Assembly: GCF_000315915.1 (NCBI RefSeq)
Contig: NC_020185.1
Location: forward strand, 372,001-436,000
Reading direction: 5' to 3'
Length of the DNA: 64,000 nt
Source of the DNA: Henningerozyma blattae CBS 6284
Taxonomy: Eukaryota > Ascomycota > Saccharomycetes > Saccharomycetales > Saccharomycetaceae
Shown: positions 29,804 through 39,433 of the stretch, piece by piece
Layout of the letters: the number at the start of each line of letters is the position of its first letter
How positions within the stretch are numbered: position 1 is the first letter of the stretch
Translations under genes and position numbers: made by a program
The notes under the pieces: generated by a model
What the model was told of the DNA's origin: nothing
The model's database searches: none
The model's input: only the letters and a program-made list of their open reading frames with translations

Positions 29804-30664
29804 ATCGTTTAGTTTTAATGTAAGCTAACTTAATCAATACAATTTAAAGTAATTGAGACCTCAGCTAAGATTGTACTTGTTTTAGGAATATTAGGTGGCT
29901 ATTTGATTATATGTTAAATTATCTCTCTATTAACGCAAATTTTCAAATGAATAAAGAAACATGTAAACAGATATGTGATTAGCTGTTCTAACAAGAAACC
30001 TTTTTTTTGTTCGATAAATCCGTGTTTTACTTTCAGTAGTTTAATATCTGCCTTTTCGAGTTAATAATTATGTCATCTGTCTTTGTCGAATTAACAAACT
30101 CCGACTCAGCTTTTCCAACCGTTTACAACTGTTTGCCCAACTCCAGTTTCTTACTGAATACTTGCCGATCCAACTCATTGTTATTGTTTGCAACTATCTG
30201 GAAAGTTTATTTCGTTCTTTCGAATTCAAATTTCGTGATTCTCGTGGCGCGTGATATTTAGCGGGCGGGTAATTCTTCAAAATCAGACCCTGTTGAAAAC
30301 CGGAATTAGAATGTAAAAGATTCGAGTATGTGAATATATATGTATATAAATATATATTTGAGTTTATCTATTAATATAAGTATCTGTAGGATATATATGA
30401 TCATGGCATTGGCTATATATTGTCTGGCTTTATTCACCTCTTTTAATGAATGAACATAAGGAATAAATCACAAAAATTTGCAAATAGATGTGAATAACAA
30501 ATGAATAAATAAATATCTAGTGCAATGGAAAGTCAATTAGAGTATCCAGGTTACTATTAGTATTTAGTTTAGTTTACAATTATGGCATTTTATCATTTTT
30601 TTTTGGCTAAAAAAAATGGTATTGGATATATTATTATTCTATTTTAAAAAGTAGTGCGGTAGTT
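29804..30664. other. Intergenic region upstream of SWI1, downstream of MNN10
   Basis: About 860 bp. Both neighbours read leftward, so the left part is the SWI1 promoter and the right part is the distal side of MNN10's 5' neighbour gap. A 63-codon plus frame at 30070-30261 is judged a chance frame. ATATATATGTATATAAATATATAT near 30335-30358 is a simple AT tract. No known regulatory motif was recognised. Confidence 0.4.
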
Positions 30665-31933
30665 TTAACGACGGAATAGTTTAGAATACCATCTGGTATT
30701 TAATCTTTCCATTGTAGAGGTGTAATGTTTCATTTCACCCCAACAATCTCTACCAAAGTTACAACCGGCCATGTTAACGACAAAGTCACGGTCATGTTCA
30801 TTATAGAAATATCTTGGATCATCATTGCTTTCAGAACAAGCGCCAGGTGGGAAAGAGTTGATTGCTCTTAATGGTAAGAACCCTACTTTGGATCTGATCC
30901 AGGCTTCGTTACGGTATAATTCTTCTAGAGCATCTTGTTCACGATGATCCCAAACCATGTGTCTTTGTTCATACATTACAGGTTCCCACCAGACATCCAA
31001 TAACAATTTAGACCATTCGGAGTTCTTGATGAAAAAGGAACCCAAATTGAAACCACCGCAATCTTGAGTAATTAAAAGATTCATATCTTGCTTGTAATCA
31101 ACATATGGTAAATCGATTGGAATATTCAATGGATTGAATTCTTCTAATGTTCTTTCGGTCATTTGGTCTATTCTATTGAAAATATGGTCTTCTAATGATT
31201 TTTTTGGCTCCATAATTAAAGTATCCAAGTCTAACCACCAGAACCATTCTGCATTTGGAAATTCTCTCATACTTTGCTTTAAGATATCAATTTTTTGCCA
31301 CCCTTCTCTATATTCATGTGAATATCTTTTAGATACAGTCAAGTCTTTAATAGTTAAACCATAACCATGTCTCTTAGCGTAAGCTTTTTTGTTATCAATG
31401 GAAATTTTTTCAATAAACCACTCTTCTTCATTTTTCCATCTTAAGACACCACCACCTTCATTGGCTGCTAGGATAATAACAATCTTTGGATCCTTGTTTA
31501 GTAAAGAAAATGGCCAGATTTTACTCCACCTAGATCTATTTGGATTGGCCAAACTATTTGGTATAGAACTTTGGCCTAAAGGTGTTCTTAAGCCTCTAGA
31601 ATTGCTATTTCTTCTTCTTTCATATTCTTTAATTAGTGAACTAACTGATTCATCACTACCAGAATCAGCTAACCAAAAGATACTGAAAGTGACAATGAAT
31701 AGTATCAATACAATTCTTCTAATGTTAAATATTTTGTAATGATGGCCACCATCATCATTACTATTTTTTCCCACATTGAATCCCAGTAATCGTTTTAGTT
31801 TATTTATATTGTATTGGATGGATGGTGGAATCATGTTCAAAAAAGAGCTATTGCCTTTATTTCTAGATTTCTTTTCAACGTCATCCTTCAGATCATGTTG
31901 ACTCACGGGTAGTTCATAAGCACCGACTGCCAT
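30665..31933 (-). CDS. MNN10: Golgi alpha-1,6-mannosyltransferase subunit (M-Pol II complex), GT34 family
   Basis: This 422-residue type II membrane protein has a cytosolic N-terminus of about 70 residues, one signal-anchor segment (IRRIVLILFIVTFSIFWLA, about residues 70-90), a stem, and a lumenal GT34 catalytic domain. The domain shows KIVIILAANEGGG, KRHGYGL, EGWQKIDILKQSM and the Mn/GDP-binding DxD in WFWWLDLDTLIM. LLITQDCGGFNLGSFFIKNSEW and WDHREQDAL are also typical. In S. cerevisiae Mnn10, with Mnn9, Anp1, Hoc1 and Mnn11, extends the alpha-1,6 mannan backbone of N-glycans in the cis-Golgi. S. cerevisiae Mnn10 has 393 residues, and the extra length here is in the N-terminus and stem. PEX5 follows upstream, as at the YDR245W/YDR244W locus. 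Confidence 0.95.
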   Translation of the reverse strand: MAVGAYELPVSQHDLKDDVEKKSRNKGNSSFLNMIPPSIQYNINKLKRLLGFNVGKNSNDDGGHHYKIFNIRRIVLILFIVTFSIFWLADSGSDESVSSLIKEYERRRNSNSRGLRTPLGQSSIPNSLANPNRSRWSKIWPFSLLNKDPKIVIILAANEGGGVLRWKNEEEWFIEKISIDNKKAYAKRHGYGLTIKDLTVSKRYSHEYREGWQKIDILKQSMREFPNAEWFWWLDLDTLIMEPKKSLEDHIFNRIDQMTERTLEEFNPLNIPIDLPYVDYKQDMNLLITQDCGGFNLGSFFIKNSEWSKLLLDVWWEPVMYEQRHMVWDHREQDALEELYRNEAWIRSKVGFLPLRAINSFPPGACSESNDDPRYFYNEHDRDFVVNMAGCNFGRDCWGEMKHYTSTMERLNTRWYSKLFRR

Positions 31934-32418
31934 CTTTTTGGATTCTTAAACCTCTTTGAACAGATATTGAAGACTAGTTATACTCTTATTTAATATTTGG
32001 ATTAGTCAAATAAAATCAAACAGCATTAAGTTTGTAACCGTTTCAAAAAAAAAATTAATTTTTGAATATGAATGTATTTTTCCTAAATGCTCAATTGTCG
32101 TGTTTTGTCATTTGATACAGTATGTTTTTTTTCGCCTGACATTAAAAGCGGGAAAATTAAAAATATAATTAAATTGTCCCAAGGAGGACGCCAATTGAGT
32201 GATGAAATCAGTAAATGACAAGAATGTACTAAGTATTTAATTAAAGATAAAATTACAGAACATTTTATATTATAGGTATAATGCAACGTAAAATATTTAA
32301 TTAACAAATAATTAGGAATATATAAATTAGAATTATCTTATACTGAGAAGTATGATCATGACAAAGAAAGAATAGTATGCAATTGTATGGGGGAATAACA
32401 CTAGAAAATTTCACAAAT
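31934..32418. other. MNN10-PEX5 intergenic region
   Basis: About 485 bp between two leftward genes, containing the MNN10 promoter and PEX5 terminator. It includes an A/T homopolymer near 32045. A 74-codon minus frame (32083-32307) is not supported. Confidence 0.45.
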
Positions 32419-34407
32419 TTAAAATGTAAATTCATTACGGAATTGTTGTAAGTTCATGCCTGGTTTAACTTTTTCAAGTAAATCAGATCTGTCCATCGCA
32501 ATAAATGCGCGTTTCAATGTATCTAAAATAATACCACTATTGGTACTTAAGCCTGTGTGAGACTTGTAGGCATTATTTAAAGTATTAGAAGAAAAATTAG
32601 TTTCCAAATCTGTATCCAAGATACCATTTATTTCATGCATACTTAAAGCAGTCAATAAATGCTCAGCAGCTTCTTTGAAACATCCAATGTTAATGGAGGA
32701 GACTGCTAAATTATAGCGGGCTCTAACAAAAGACGGTTTTAAAGTCAAAGCTCTATGATAAGCAGCGACAGCCTCCTCAGATCTATTAGAATTGGCCAAT
32801 GAAGCACCCAGTCTGTTCCACATTAATTCATCATTTGGATTAACAGTTAATGCTGTCTTGAAGCAATCAATTGTTTTGTCATAGTCTGCAGTGGTATAAA
32901 ACAACAATCCCAAGCACAATTGAATGTCTGGATCAATAGTTGGTAATCTATTAGCTAACTGTAAAAACTGTTTTGTAATTAGTCTATTCAATTCTTTATG
33001 GTTATTATCATCGTCAATATTGAAGTCCATTTCAAGGTTATTGATACTATTATTGTTACTAATGTATTCGGGGTATTTTACTTTAACCCATCTTGATAGC
33101 ATTGTAAATGCACTGATATCATAGCCTTCGTTAATATAACTAATAGCTAGATTCTTCATTGCCTCTAAATTTTTAGAATCCAATTTTAGACATTGTTCTA
33201 ATGCGCTAATACCTATTAATTCTTTTTCATTCTGTGTTTGAACTAACCCTAGTTTTAACCAAGCATCCACATGTTTAGGGTTTTCTTGAACAGCGGCTTC
33301 AAAGGCCATCGCAGCTTCACTTAATTTAGCACCATTTTCCATTAATAAACAACCAATTGTGTAGGAATCAGGATTATTCAAAAATTCATTTTGTTTCTCA
33401 AATTCATATTCTCTAGGAGTTCTGTTGATAATAGTTTCATTAATTAAATCTCTATAGGTTGTCTCCCATTCCATATCACCTGCCAATAAATCATCTGGTA
33501 AAACATCTTGTGAGTCTTCTTGAATGCTATCCCAAACTTTTTGAAATTGAGATTGATATTCGTCACTCATCATTTCATCTGAATTATTCTGTTCTTGTTG
33601 CGATTGATTATTTAAATGTGATTGTGGTGCAATAACATCGTCTCCAGATATATGTAGTTTTTCTGATACTTCATTTTCTAATTGTTTGAATTGCTTATCC
33701 CACAATTCTTGTTCATCATTTTCATAAGGAACTTGTCGTTGGATATTGGTCGATGGTTGCTTTTGTTGTTGAAATTGGGTATTAAATTGTTGTTGCATAT
33801 TTGTACTACTATTTGTGGCTAACATTTCTGCATCACTACCAGTGAAATAAGCGGGGATCTGGGCGGTATTGAAATATCCGCTTTGGAAAGTAGAATTTGA
33901 TAAATATGATAATTGACTTGGTTGTCTTTGAATCTGTTTGGGTAAAAATGGAGTAGAAGGGTTTTGAGTGGTATTTGGAGTGCTTACATTTGATTGATTT
34001 TTAAATTCATTAACCCAATCAAATTCATTGCGAGATTGAGAAATTCTTTGGCTTAGTTCTGCTTTAGATAAAACTGGAGGTGATCTTTGTTGAAATAAGG
34101 TGTCATCCATAGTTATGGAGCCTCTATCCATTGATTGTGGTGAATTAACCATTGGTGGAGAAGGAAGTTGGTTTGCTCCTCCATTCATAAAAGAGTTCAT
34201 ATGAGCTTTATGAGCATCAGATATTACATTTCTTTTACCTTGAAAGACATCTTGTTGGGAAGAGTTAGCCGCTGACCCTCCTTGAAAGTTGTTTTGGTAT
34301 CCATTTGATAGGTTTCTATTACTAAAAGCGTTATTAGGTTGCTGTTGGGTATGTTTAGATAGCTGAGCCAGAGGGTTATTATTGACTGAGCAATCAATGT
34401 TATTCAT
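32419..34407 (-). CDS. PEX5: Peroxisomal targeting signal 1 receptor Pex5
   Basis: This 662-residue cycling import receptor binds C-terminal SKL-type signals and carries cargo to the Pex13/Pex14 docking complex. The N-terminus MNNIDCSVNNNPLAQL includes the conserved Cys6, the site of monoubiquitination for export. WxxxF-type Pex14/13-binding motifs are visible (FDWVNEF, LWDKQF, VWDSI). TPRs fill roughly residues 340-620: NPKHVDAWLKLGLVQ, NLEAMKNLAISYIN, DIQLCLGLLFYTTADYDKTI, NDELMWNRLGASLANSNR, FVRARYNLAVSSINIG. Length is close to S. cerevisiae (612), with added Asn/Gln in the disordered half. MNN10 is the downstream neighbour, as in S. cerevisiae. The first ATG is supported by the conserved N-terminal motif. 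Confidence 0.96.
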   Translation of the reverse strand: MNNIDCSVNNNPLAQLSKHTQQQPNNAFSNRNLSNGYQNNFQGGSAANSSQQDVFQGKRNVISDAHKAHMNSFMNGGANQLPSPPMVNSPQSMDRGSITMDDTLFQQRSPPVLSKAELSQRISQSRNEFDWVNEFKNQSNVSTPNTTQNPSTPFLPKQIQRQPSQLSYLSNSTFQSGYFNTAQIPAYFTGSDAEMLATNSSTNMQQQFNTQFQQQKQPSTNIQRQVPYENDEQELWDKQFKQLENEVSEKLHISGDDVIAPQSHLNNQSQQEQNNSDEMMSDEYQSQFQKVWDSIQEDSQDVLPDDLLAGDMEWETTYRDLINETIINRTPREYEFEKQNEFLNNPDSYTIGCLLMENGAKLSEAAMAFEAAVQENPKHVDAWLKLGLVQTQNEKELIGISALEQCLKLDSKNLEAMKNLAISYINEGYDISAFTMLSRWVKVKYPEYISNNNSINNLEMDFNIDDDNNHKELNRLITKQFLQLANRLPTIDPDIQLCLGLLFYTTADYDKTIDCFKTALTVNPNDELMWNRLGASLANSNRSEEAVAAYHRALTLKPSFVRARYNLAVSSINIGCFKEAAEHLLTALSMHEINGILDTDLETNFSSNTLNNAYKSHTGLSTNSGIILDTLKRAFIAMDRSDLLEKVKPGMNLQQFRNEFTF

Positions 34408-35466
34408 GGCTTCTTGAGTTGAATATGTATATATTGTTAGTGATAGTTTTGAGGTTTAATTGTAGATATATTTAAATTTTATGCTTGTTGTATAAGTTCG
34501 TGAGGGGATTATTTAGTACTAAAAAAATTATCCCTCTAATTGGGTACCTCAGTTAAGTACAGAAATCCTGGACAATAATTTTGATGTTTAAACAGGAGGA
34601 AAATGAAAAACGATTGGCGTCAGCTTTGTTGGAAATTATCGAGCACAATGCGTAAGTCGATATAAATTGTGATTATTAATATATCAAATATTCTAGTTGT
34701 TGATCCTAAGACCTATGTACCAAAATGTACAAATTGAAAGTCGTTTAAATAAAAACAAGTATATTTTTGATCAAAAGAGGTTAAGAGAATATATCTATTT
34801 ATGGGTTAATCATCATTTCATTACTAATTACCGAAGGGAATTGGAGTATCTCGCTCTCGTCTCCGCCTTCCCTTTTCATTATTTAACTCAACGTACTATG
34901 TGACTAATATTTGAAATCACGTGCAAACAATAAATAATTCATGTCGAATCGAAACTTCATGCTGCTTGTCTAGAGATATATTATACAATTTTAAATATAT
35001 ATCAAAATATCTAATTGTAAAACTGTAATCATGCATAGGTTTTAGAATAGTGACCTGAAATTGATTTTTTTAAATAATGTACCCTTAATAATAAATAAAA
35101 ATTATCATTATAGTGATGTAAAATTTACTAATATAGCCTATATTGTTTTAAACTTATGGAATTGACTGGAATTTTAACAAAAATACCTGTTTTTTAAGAA
35201 TTATGATTTTATCTTTTATTTATGATTTATGTTTTGTTTTTCATAAATGTAATAAACAAAAAAACTCTATTTAAACAAATTGTTAATTTTTAAATAAATA
35301 TTGAAGAAAAAATTAATTTCAAAAGTTTTAAATAAAATAAATTTTACCTATTTTTACAATACTATTAGTTAACGACTGTTCAAAATCTACAACCATTAAT
35401 TATGTCAAGTTTACTTTAAAAAATTATGTGTCACGTGATATCACCCTGTGTGTTGAAAAAAATAAC
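34408..35466. other. Left part of the 3.9-kb gene desert between PEX5 and NHP2
   Basis: Immediately left is the PEX5 promoter. ATCACGTG occurs at about 34916 and GTCACGTG at about 35430. The 500 bp between them are extremely AT-rich. A 68-codon plus frame at 34697-34903 has no recognisable similarity. No gene is supported. Confidence 0.5.
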
Positions 35467-35555
35467 TCTCCCGGGGGCGAGTCGAACGCCCGATCTCAAG
35501 ATTTCCTTTTTCCAAATTACAGTCTTGCGCCTTAAACCAACTTGGCTACCGAGAG
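35467..35555 (-). tRNA. tRNA-Tyr (GTA) with a 14-nt intron
   Basis: The minus strand reads CTCTCGGTAGCCAAGTTGG... and ends CCCCCGGGAGA, which I recognise as yeast tRNA-Tyr. The anticodon stem-loop GACTGTAA is split after A37 by a 14-nt intron at 35503-35516 (plus strand ttcctttttccaaa), leaving ATCTTGAG. The mature tRNA would be 75 nt without CCA. The intron position and length equal those in S. cerevisiae, but the intron sequence is different. A run of seven T starts a few bases past the 3' end (Pol III terminator). Confidence 0.97.
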
Positions 35556-35611
35556 GTGATAATTGTTGTTGTTATTGTAGACGAGATTGACTTTATACTC
35601 ATCTATAAGTT

Positions 35612-36128
35612 GCTAACTAGAAATTATACATAACACTGAGCAACTGCTAGTTGCATACCTGTGAATATCGGTTCGATGCATAATCTCTACTAGTTAGCCA
35701 GCATTACTTAAACTGTGCACTCCTACCCTTGTAAGTAAGTTTACAAACAGTCCAATTAAAGTAAAATGGGAAAGCTGGCGTTGACCTTTGAAAAGTATTT
35801 AAAGGCCAGCTTTTCCATAATTAAGACATAAATTTATAGTTCTTTCATATAGTTATTTAGTTTAAAAAGAACAATAATTATATTCGTAAGTTCGAAGTAT
35901 TAACTGGTGTTAAGTTAATAAGATTGTTAAGTTAAGTTTGGAAGTTACTATTTAAGTGTATCGTACTCCTAAGTTGGTTTACAACAGTTGTTTGTGACAT
36001 AGTGATACTGTCAGTACACTATGTCAAGGGTTAGTAGCTTACAAGCCCTAACTAAATCAGAGACGTTCGCGTCAACATGTTGCAACGCGTTAACTCGCTT
36101 GTATATAAAGCGATGCCCATAAGGCATC
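35612..36128. repeat. Cluster of inverted repeats beside tRNA-Tyr
   Basis: Within 520 bp at least seven inverted repeats are readable. GCTAACTAG/CTAGTTAGC (35612-35620, 35690-35698) encloses CAACT/AGTTG (35641-35653). ATGGGAAAGCTGGC/GCCAGCTTTTCCAT (35766-35779, 35805-35818) forms 14 bp with one G:U. TGACATAGTG(A)TACTG pairs with CAGTACACTATGTCA (35995-36026) with one bulge. GACG-TTCG-CGTC lies at 36062-36073. CGCTT/AAGCG (36096-36112) has a TATA motif in the loop. GATGCC/GGCATC lies at 36112-36128. No open frame covers the block. It may be an LTR remnant, since Ty elements favour tRNA flanks, or a structured RNA gene, or something else. The type is unresolved. Confidence 0.55.
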
Positions 36129-38329
36129 TATATAGAATTACACAGAATAAGATAATACTGGGATTCAAGAGAGTTAGACATTGTTATACAGTGTTTAAGA
36201 TGTAAAGACGATTACTTTATTTAGAAATATATAGTAAATACTATAACTAAAATGAATATATTTCTTAAATATTGTTTTTCGATATAAACAGAAAAACACA
36301 TTTTAAACAATAAGTCACGTGATAAAAGTCTTTTACCACTTAATAGAAAATGATATAATCATATTCCAGCACACCCTCTTAACAAACTTTTTTTTGTATT
36401 AATTAGGAGTGTAATGTCCTTAGATTGGCATTAATGACTCATTAATTTATCTCATATGTGGCTTTAATTACCTGTGTTGATATGTTTTGTATTGTTTATG
36501 AGTTATAGTAGCAATATCGGAGATCGATAAAATTCAATCAGTGGGCATAGGTGCTTGTGTTTTGTAATTGGGTTAGTGACGTTGGATCCAAGAAGCTAAT
36601 TCTTGGTTCTATGTCAACAGTAATAACAATAAATTGAGCGTAACACACAAAAATCTTCTAAATTACTATCAGAATAAAAATTATGACCAAATAAGTAGAT
36701 GAGCCCGGTAGGTTCTAGGTAATCTTCTATTGATAAGCTATGGACTATTTTGTTCTTGCAAATATAGATTATGCAGTTAAGTGGCCACATTATGAATTTT
36801 TCTAAGAATTTTTCTTCTATCTAATTCAATGCTCATAGTATCAAGTGGTCAATATCGATGAAAACGGGTTATAAGATTATTATCAATTGTAGTGTAATTA
36901 TCAAGAGGATTGAAAAAAAGGAATTGAAAAAAAGGAATATAACAACTGATTTATGTATTGCTTTGTAACTCCATAGTGCAATACCTTTCCATATTGTAAT
37001 TTTAAATTGATAGTAAAATAGATACTATAACGAAAAAGACGAACAAACCAAATTATCTTACTGAGATTATCTAATAAATAAAATATCAAAATTACTATAT
37101 TTAGTATTATGCATTTTCTACTAATATGGCAGATATTATAAACTCCACTTAGATCAAATGTGAATAATAATATGCGCTATAAGTGAAGAATTTATTTTAG
37201 CTTTAAGAATTTCTAAAGTTGTATTTCTCAAATTAATATCTAAACGTATAATGACAACAGTTGAAATTTAATCAATTATTTTCTACAAAATAAATAATTG
37301 CAGAATATTTTAGTGTATACTGAATATTTAGATATTCTAGTTGAATAGGGGATTTATTTGTCTTAAAGGTCCTCTAAATTTGATTCATTTTACATTAAAA
37401 TAATCTTAGACATTTTTCTACTTTAATGTTTTGATAATACATATTTAAAAGTTTTCCACCAATGTTAACTTAACACTAGAAATATGTATAGACTAGTTTT
37501 GGATAATTTCAAACACAGTTTCTGTTATTACGAATAAATATTTATGTCAGTTTAGAAGCGTGCCACAGAACTTTCTACCATTTCAACTAAATAAGACTTG
37601 AATTTTTTTTTAGAAATCTTAACAATTAGATTGGGTGATTCCTGCACTCTATAACTAACATTTTACAATATATTGACTAAACAATATTTTGTTTTAAAAC
37701 ATTACTAGTTATTTTTTTCATTCAGTTTTTTTATTTTTTTATTTTTTTGACAATGAAAAAGCATATAAGATTCAAGTTCAAGTAAATGTTGAAATGCCTT
37801 ACAAACATTTACTTATGTGATTATAAATTTCAACTTATCATTATCCTAGATAAAATAAAATAGATGAAATATTTTATTTCCTATCAAGCTGATTAAGTCA
37901 AATAAATAATCATTTCAACACCTATCTATAGAAAGTCTGATAGGGGGTTTTTAATAAATCTCAACAATTACATCTTGTACAACTTTGAAAGAGACTAGTC
38001 TAATTATTTAAAATAAAAATTCAAGTAAGCTTTATTTCTTTTCTTAATTGCGTCGTTCGTATTTAATGATCTGAAATTTTCAAAATTTGGAAAAAAAAAA
38101 TTTTCCGGTTTGAAAGAAGCGATGAGCCAAGTGAAATTTCAAATTTCATTAACAACGATGCTACTACTAGATTGTTATTCTATAACTAAATACTTGCTTA
38201 CTTGAATAGTAATTGATTATTAACTCTCATTTGTATTTTCATTGCATGTTTCATAAGATAATTTCAAATTTAAGAAGTACTTTCTAAATAACATAACTGA
38301 ATACCTACAACTGAAATCAATTATTCAAA
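36129..38329. other. Right part of the 3.9-kb gene desert, ending in the NHP2 promoter
   Basis: About 2.2 kb, AT-rich, with GTCACGTG near 36312. No credible frame was found (36901-37089 minus is low-complexity). The last 300 bp contain the PAC and RRPE elements of NHP2 (separate entry). S. cerevisiae genes PRP28, AMD2 and SNU56, which lie between PEX5 and SEC26 there, are absent. Confidence 0.5.
38074..38148 (+). promoter_or_regulatory. PAC and RRPE ribosome-biogenesis promoter elements of NHP2
   Basis: GCGATGAG at 38119-38126 matches the PAC element. The A10-TTTT junction at 38091-38104 matches the RRPE core (AAAAATTTT). Both lie 200-240 bp upstream of the NHP2 ATG, the usual place. PAC is bound by Tod6/Dot6 and RRPE by Stb3 in S. 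cerevisiae, tying the gene to TOR-regulated ribosome synthesis. Two odd palindromes flank PAC: AAATTTT-C-AAAATTT (38074-38088) and TGAAATTT-C-AAATTTCA (38132-38148). Confidence 0.8.
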
Positions 38330-38776
38330 ATGGCTAAAGAAGAATTCAAATCAGTAGACAACTATGAGCTAAGAATGCCAGCTGTCTTACCATTTGCCAA
38401 GCCATTGGCCTCCAAAAAATTAAATAAAAAGGTTTTAAAAACCGTCAAGAAGGCTTCCAAGGCCAAGAATGTTAAAAGAGGTGTCAAGGAAGTTGGTAAG
38501 GCCTTAAGAAAAGGTGACAAAGGTTTAGTAGTCATTGCTGGTGACATTTCTCCAGGTGATGTTATTTCTCACTTACCAGTTCTATGTGAAGATCACTCTG
38601 TTCCATACATTTTCATTCCATCTAAGCAAGATTTAGGTTCTGCTGGTGCTACCAAAAGACCAACTTCTGTTGTCTTCATTGTTCCAGGTAGTAATAAGAA
38701 GAAGGACGGTAAGGCTAAAGAAGATGAATATAAGGAATCCTTTAATGAAGTCGTCAAGGAAGTCAAAGCATTATAA
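38330..38776 (+). CDS. NHP2: H/ACA snoRNP protein Nhp2
   Basis: This 148-residue L7Ae/L30e/S12e/Gadd45-fold protein (156 in S. cerevisiae) is a core component of H/ACA small nucleolar RNPs that guide pseudouridylation and pre-rRNA processing. The family signature is clear: RGVKEVGKALRKGDKGLVVIAGDISPGDVISHLPVLCEDHSVPYIFIPSKQDLGSAG (residues about 50-110), the RNA-binding alpha/beta core. The N- and C-termini are basic/acidic tails. The nearby PAC/RRPE elements agree with a ribosome-biogenesis role. It is followed by SEC26 and then GLE1. In S. cerevisiae NHP2 (YDL208W) is next to GLE1 (YDL207W), with SEC26 on the duplicated chromosome region. Confidence 0.96.
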   Translation: MAKEEFKSVDNYELRMPAVLPFAKPLASKKLNKKVLKTVKKASKAKNVKRGVKEVGKALRKGDKGLVVIAGDISPGDVISHLPVLCEDHSVPYIFIPSKQDLGSAGATKRPTSVVFIVPGSNKKKDGKAKEDEYKESFNEVVKEVKAL

Positions 38777-39433
38777 GTCACATATCCATAAGATAACTCC
38801 ACATTATACTCTATCGCACCCCATTATACTCAATAACAAGAAATAACAAATAACATTAATATTAACGAAAATTTAATTCCATTACTATGAATACCGCTAC
38901 ACAATTCTAGCTTATATGCTACTCAGTTTTCATAATAATTGTATTTCTGTGCATGATTTTTTGTTTTCTACCTATTTAAGCAACCACAGCCATTTTCTCT
39001 ACAATTCTCGAAATTTTCTGTAAACTAATCTCAACCGTGGTCCATAATTTATGTGGTTCCGGACCTGACATATATAAGTATATATGTATAATCAACTTTT
39101 CTATAACATCGCCATTAAATTAAGGCATAAATCAAACTTTCTATAGTTATACATTGCCATAATCCAGAAATTACCCGGGCGTACTGTTTTCCTGGAACAT
39201 GTGGCATTTCGTGTTGCGTGGAAATTTCAAGCTGGAACCGGCAAAACTAATAGTGGAAAACTAGTAGTGGAAAACTAGTAGTGGAAAACATAGACTAGGA
39301 GGAAATAAACCCAATGAAAATAAAAGGATCAGAATAAAAAGTAATTGCATACGGTTTCACTGAAGCTGTATTTTGAAATCCCTTTAATACACATTTCACC
39401 GACTACTAGGACAGCTCAGTAATATCGTATAAG
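38777..39433. promoter_or_regulatory. NHP2-SEC26 intergenic region with three 14-bp direct repeats
   Basis: About 660 bp that contain the SEC26 promoter. Three tandem 14-bp units, CTAATAGTGGAAAA then CTAGTAGTGGAAAA twice, lie at 39247-39288, about 150-190 bp before the SEC26 ATG. They are not a known yeast factor consensus that I can name. A TATATAAGTATATATG tract lies near 39070. Confidence 0.6.

Noticed and set aside
30070..30261. 63-codon plus-strand frame near the SWI1 promoter
   Set aside because: No recognised similarity and no supporting context.
34916..35437. Centromere suggested by two CACGTG octamers around a very AT-rich block
   Set aside because: The spacer is about 500 bp and CDEIII is not visible. 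An unconventional centromere as in some Naumovozyma cannot be excluded, but there is no positive evidence.
35993..36190. Solo LTR starting TGTGACAT and ending TATACA
   Set aside because: The 5-bp flanks (TTGTT and GTGTT) do not match as a target-site duplication, and the termini do not match a Ty family I know. Treated instead as part of the inverted-repeat cluster.
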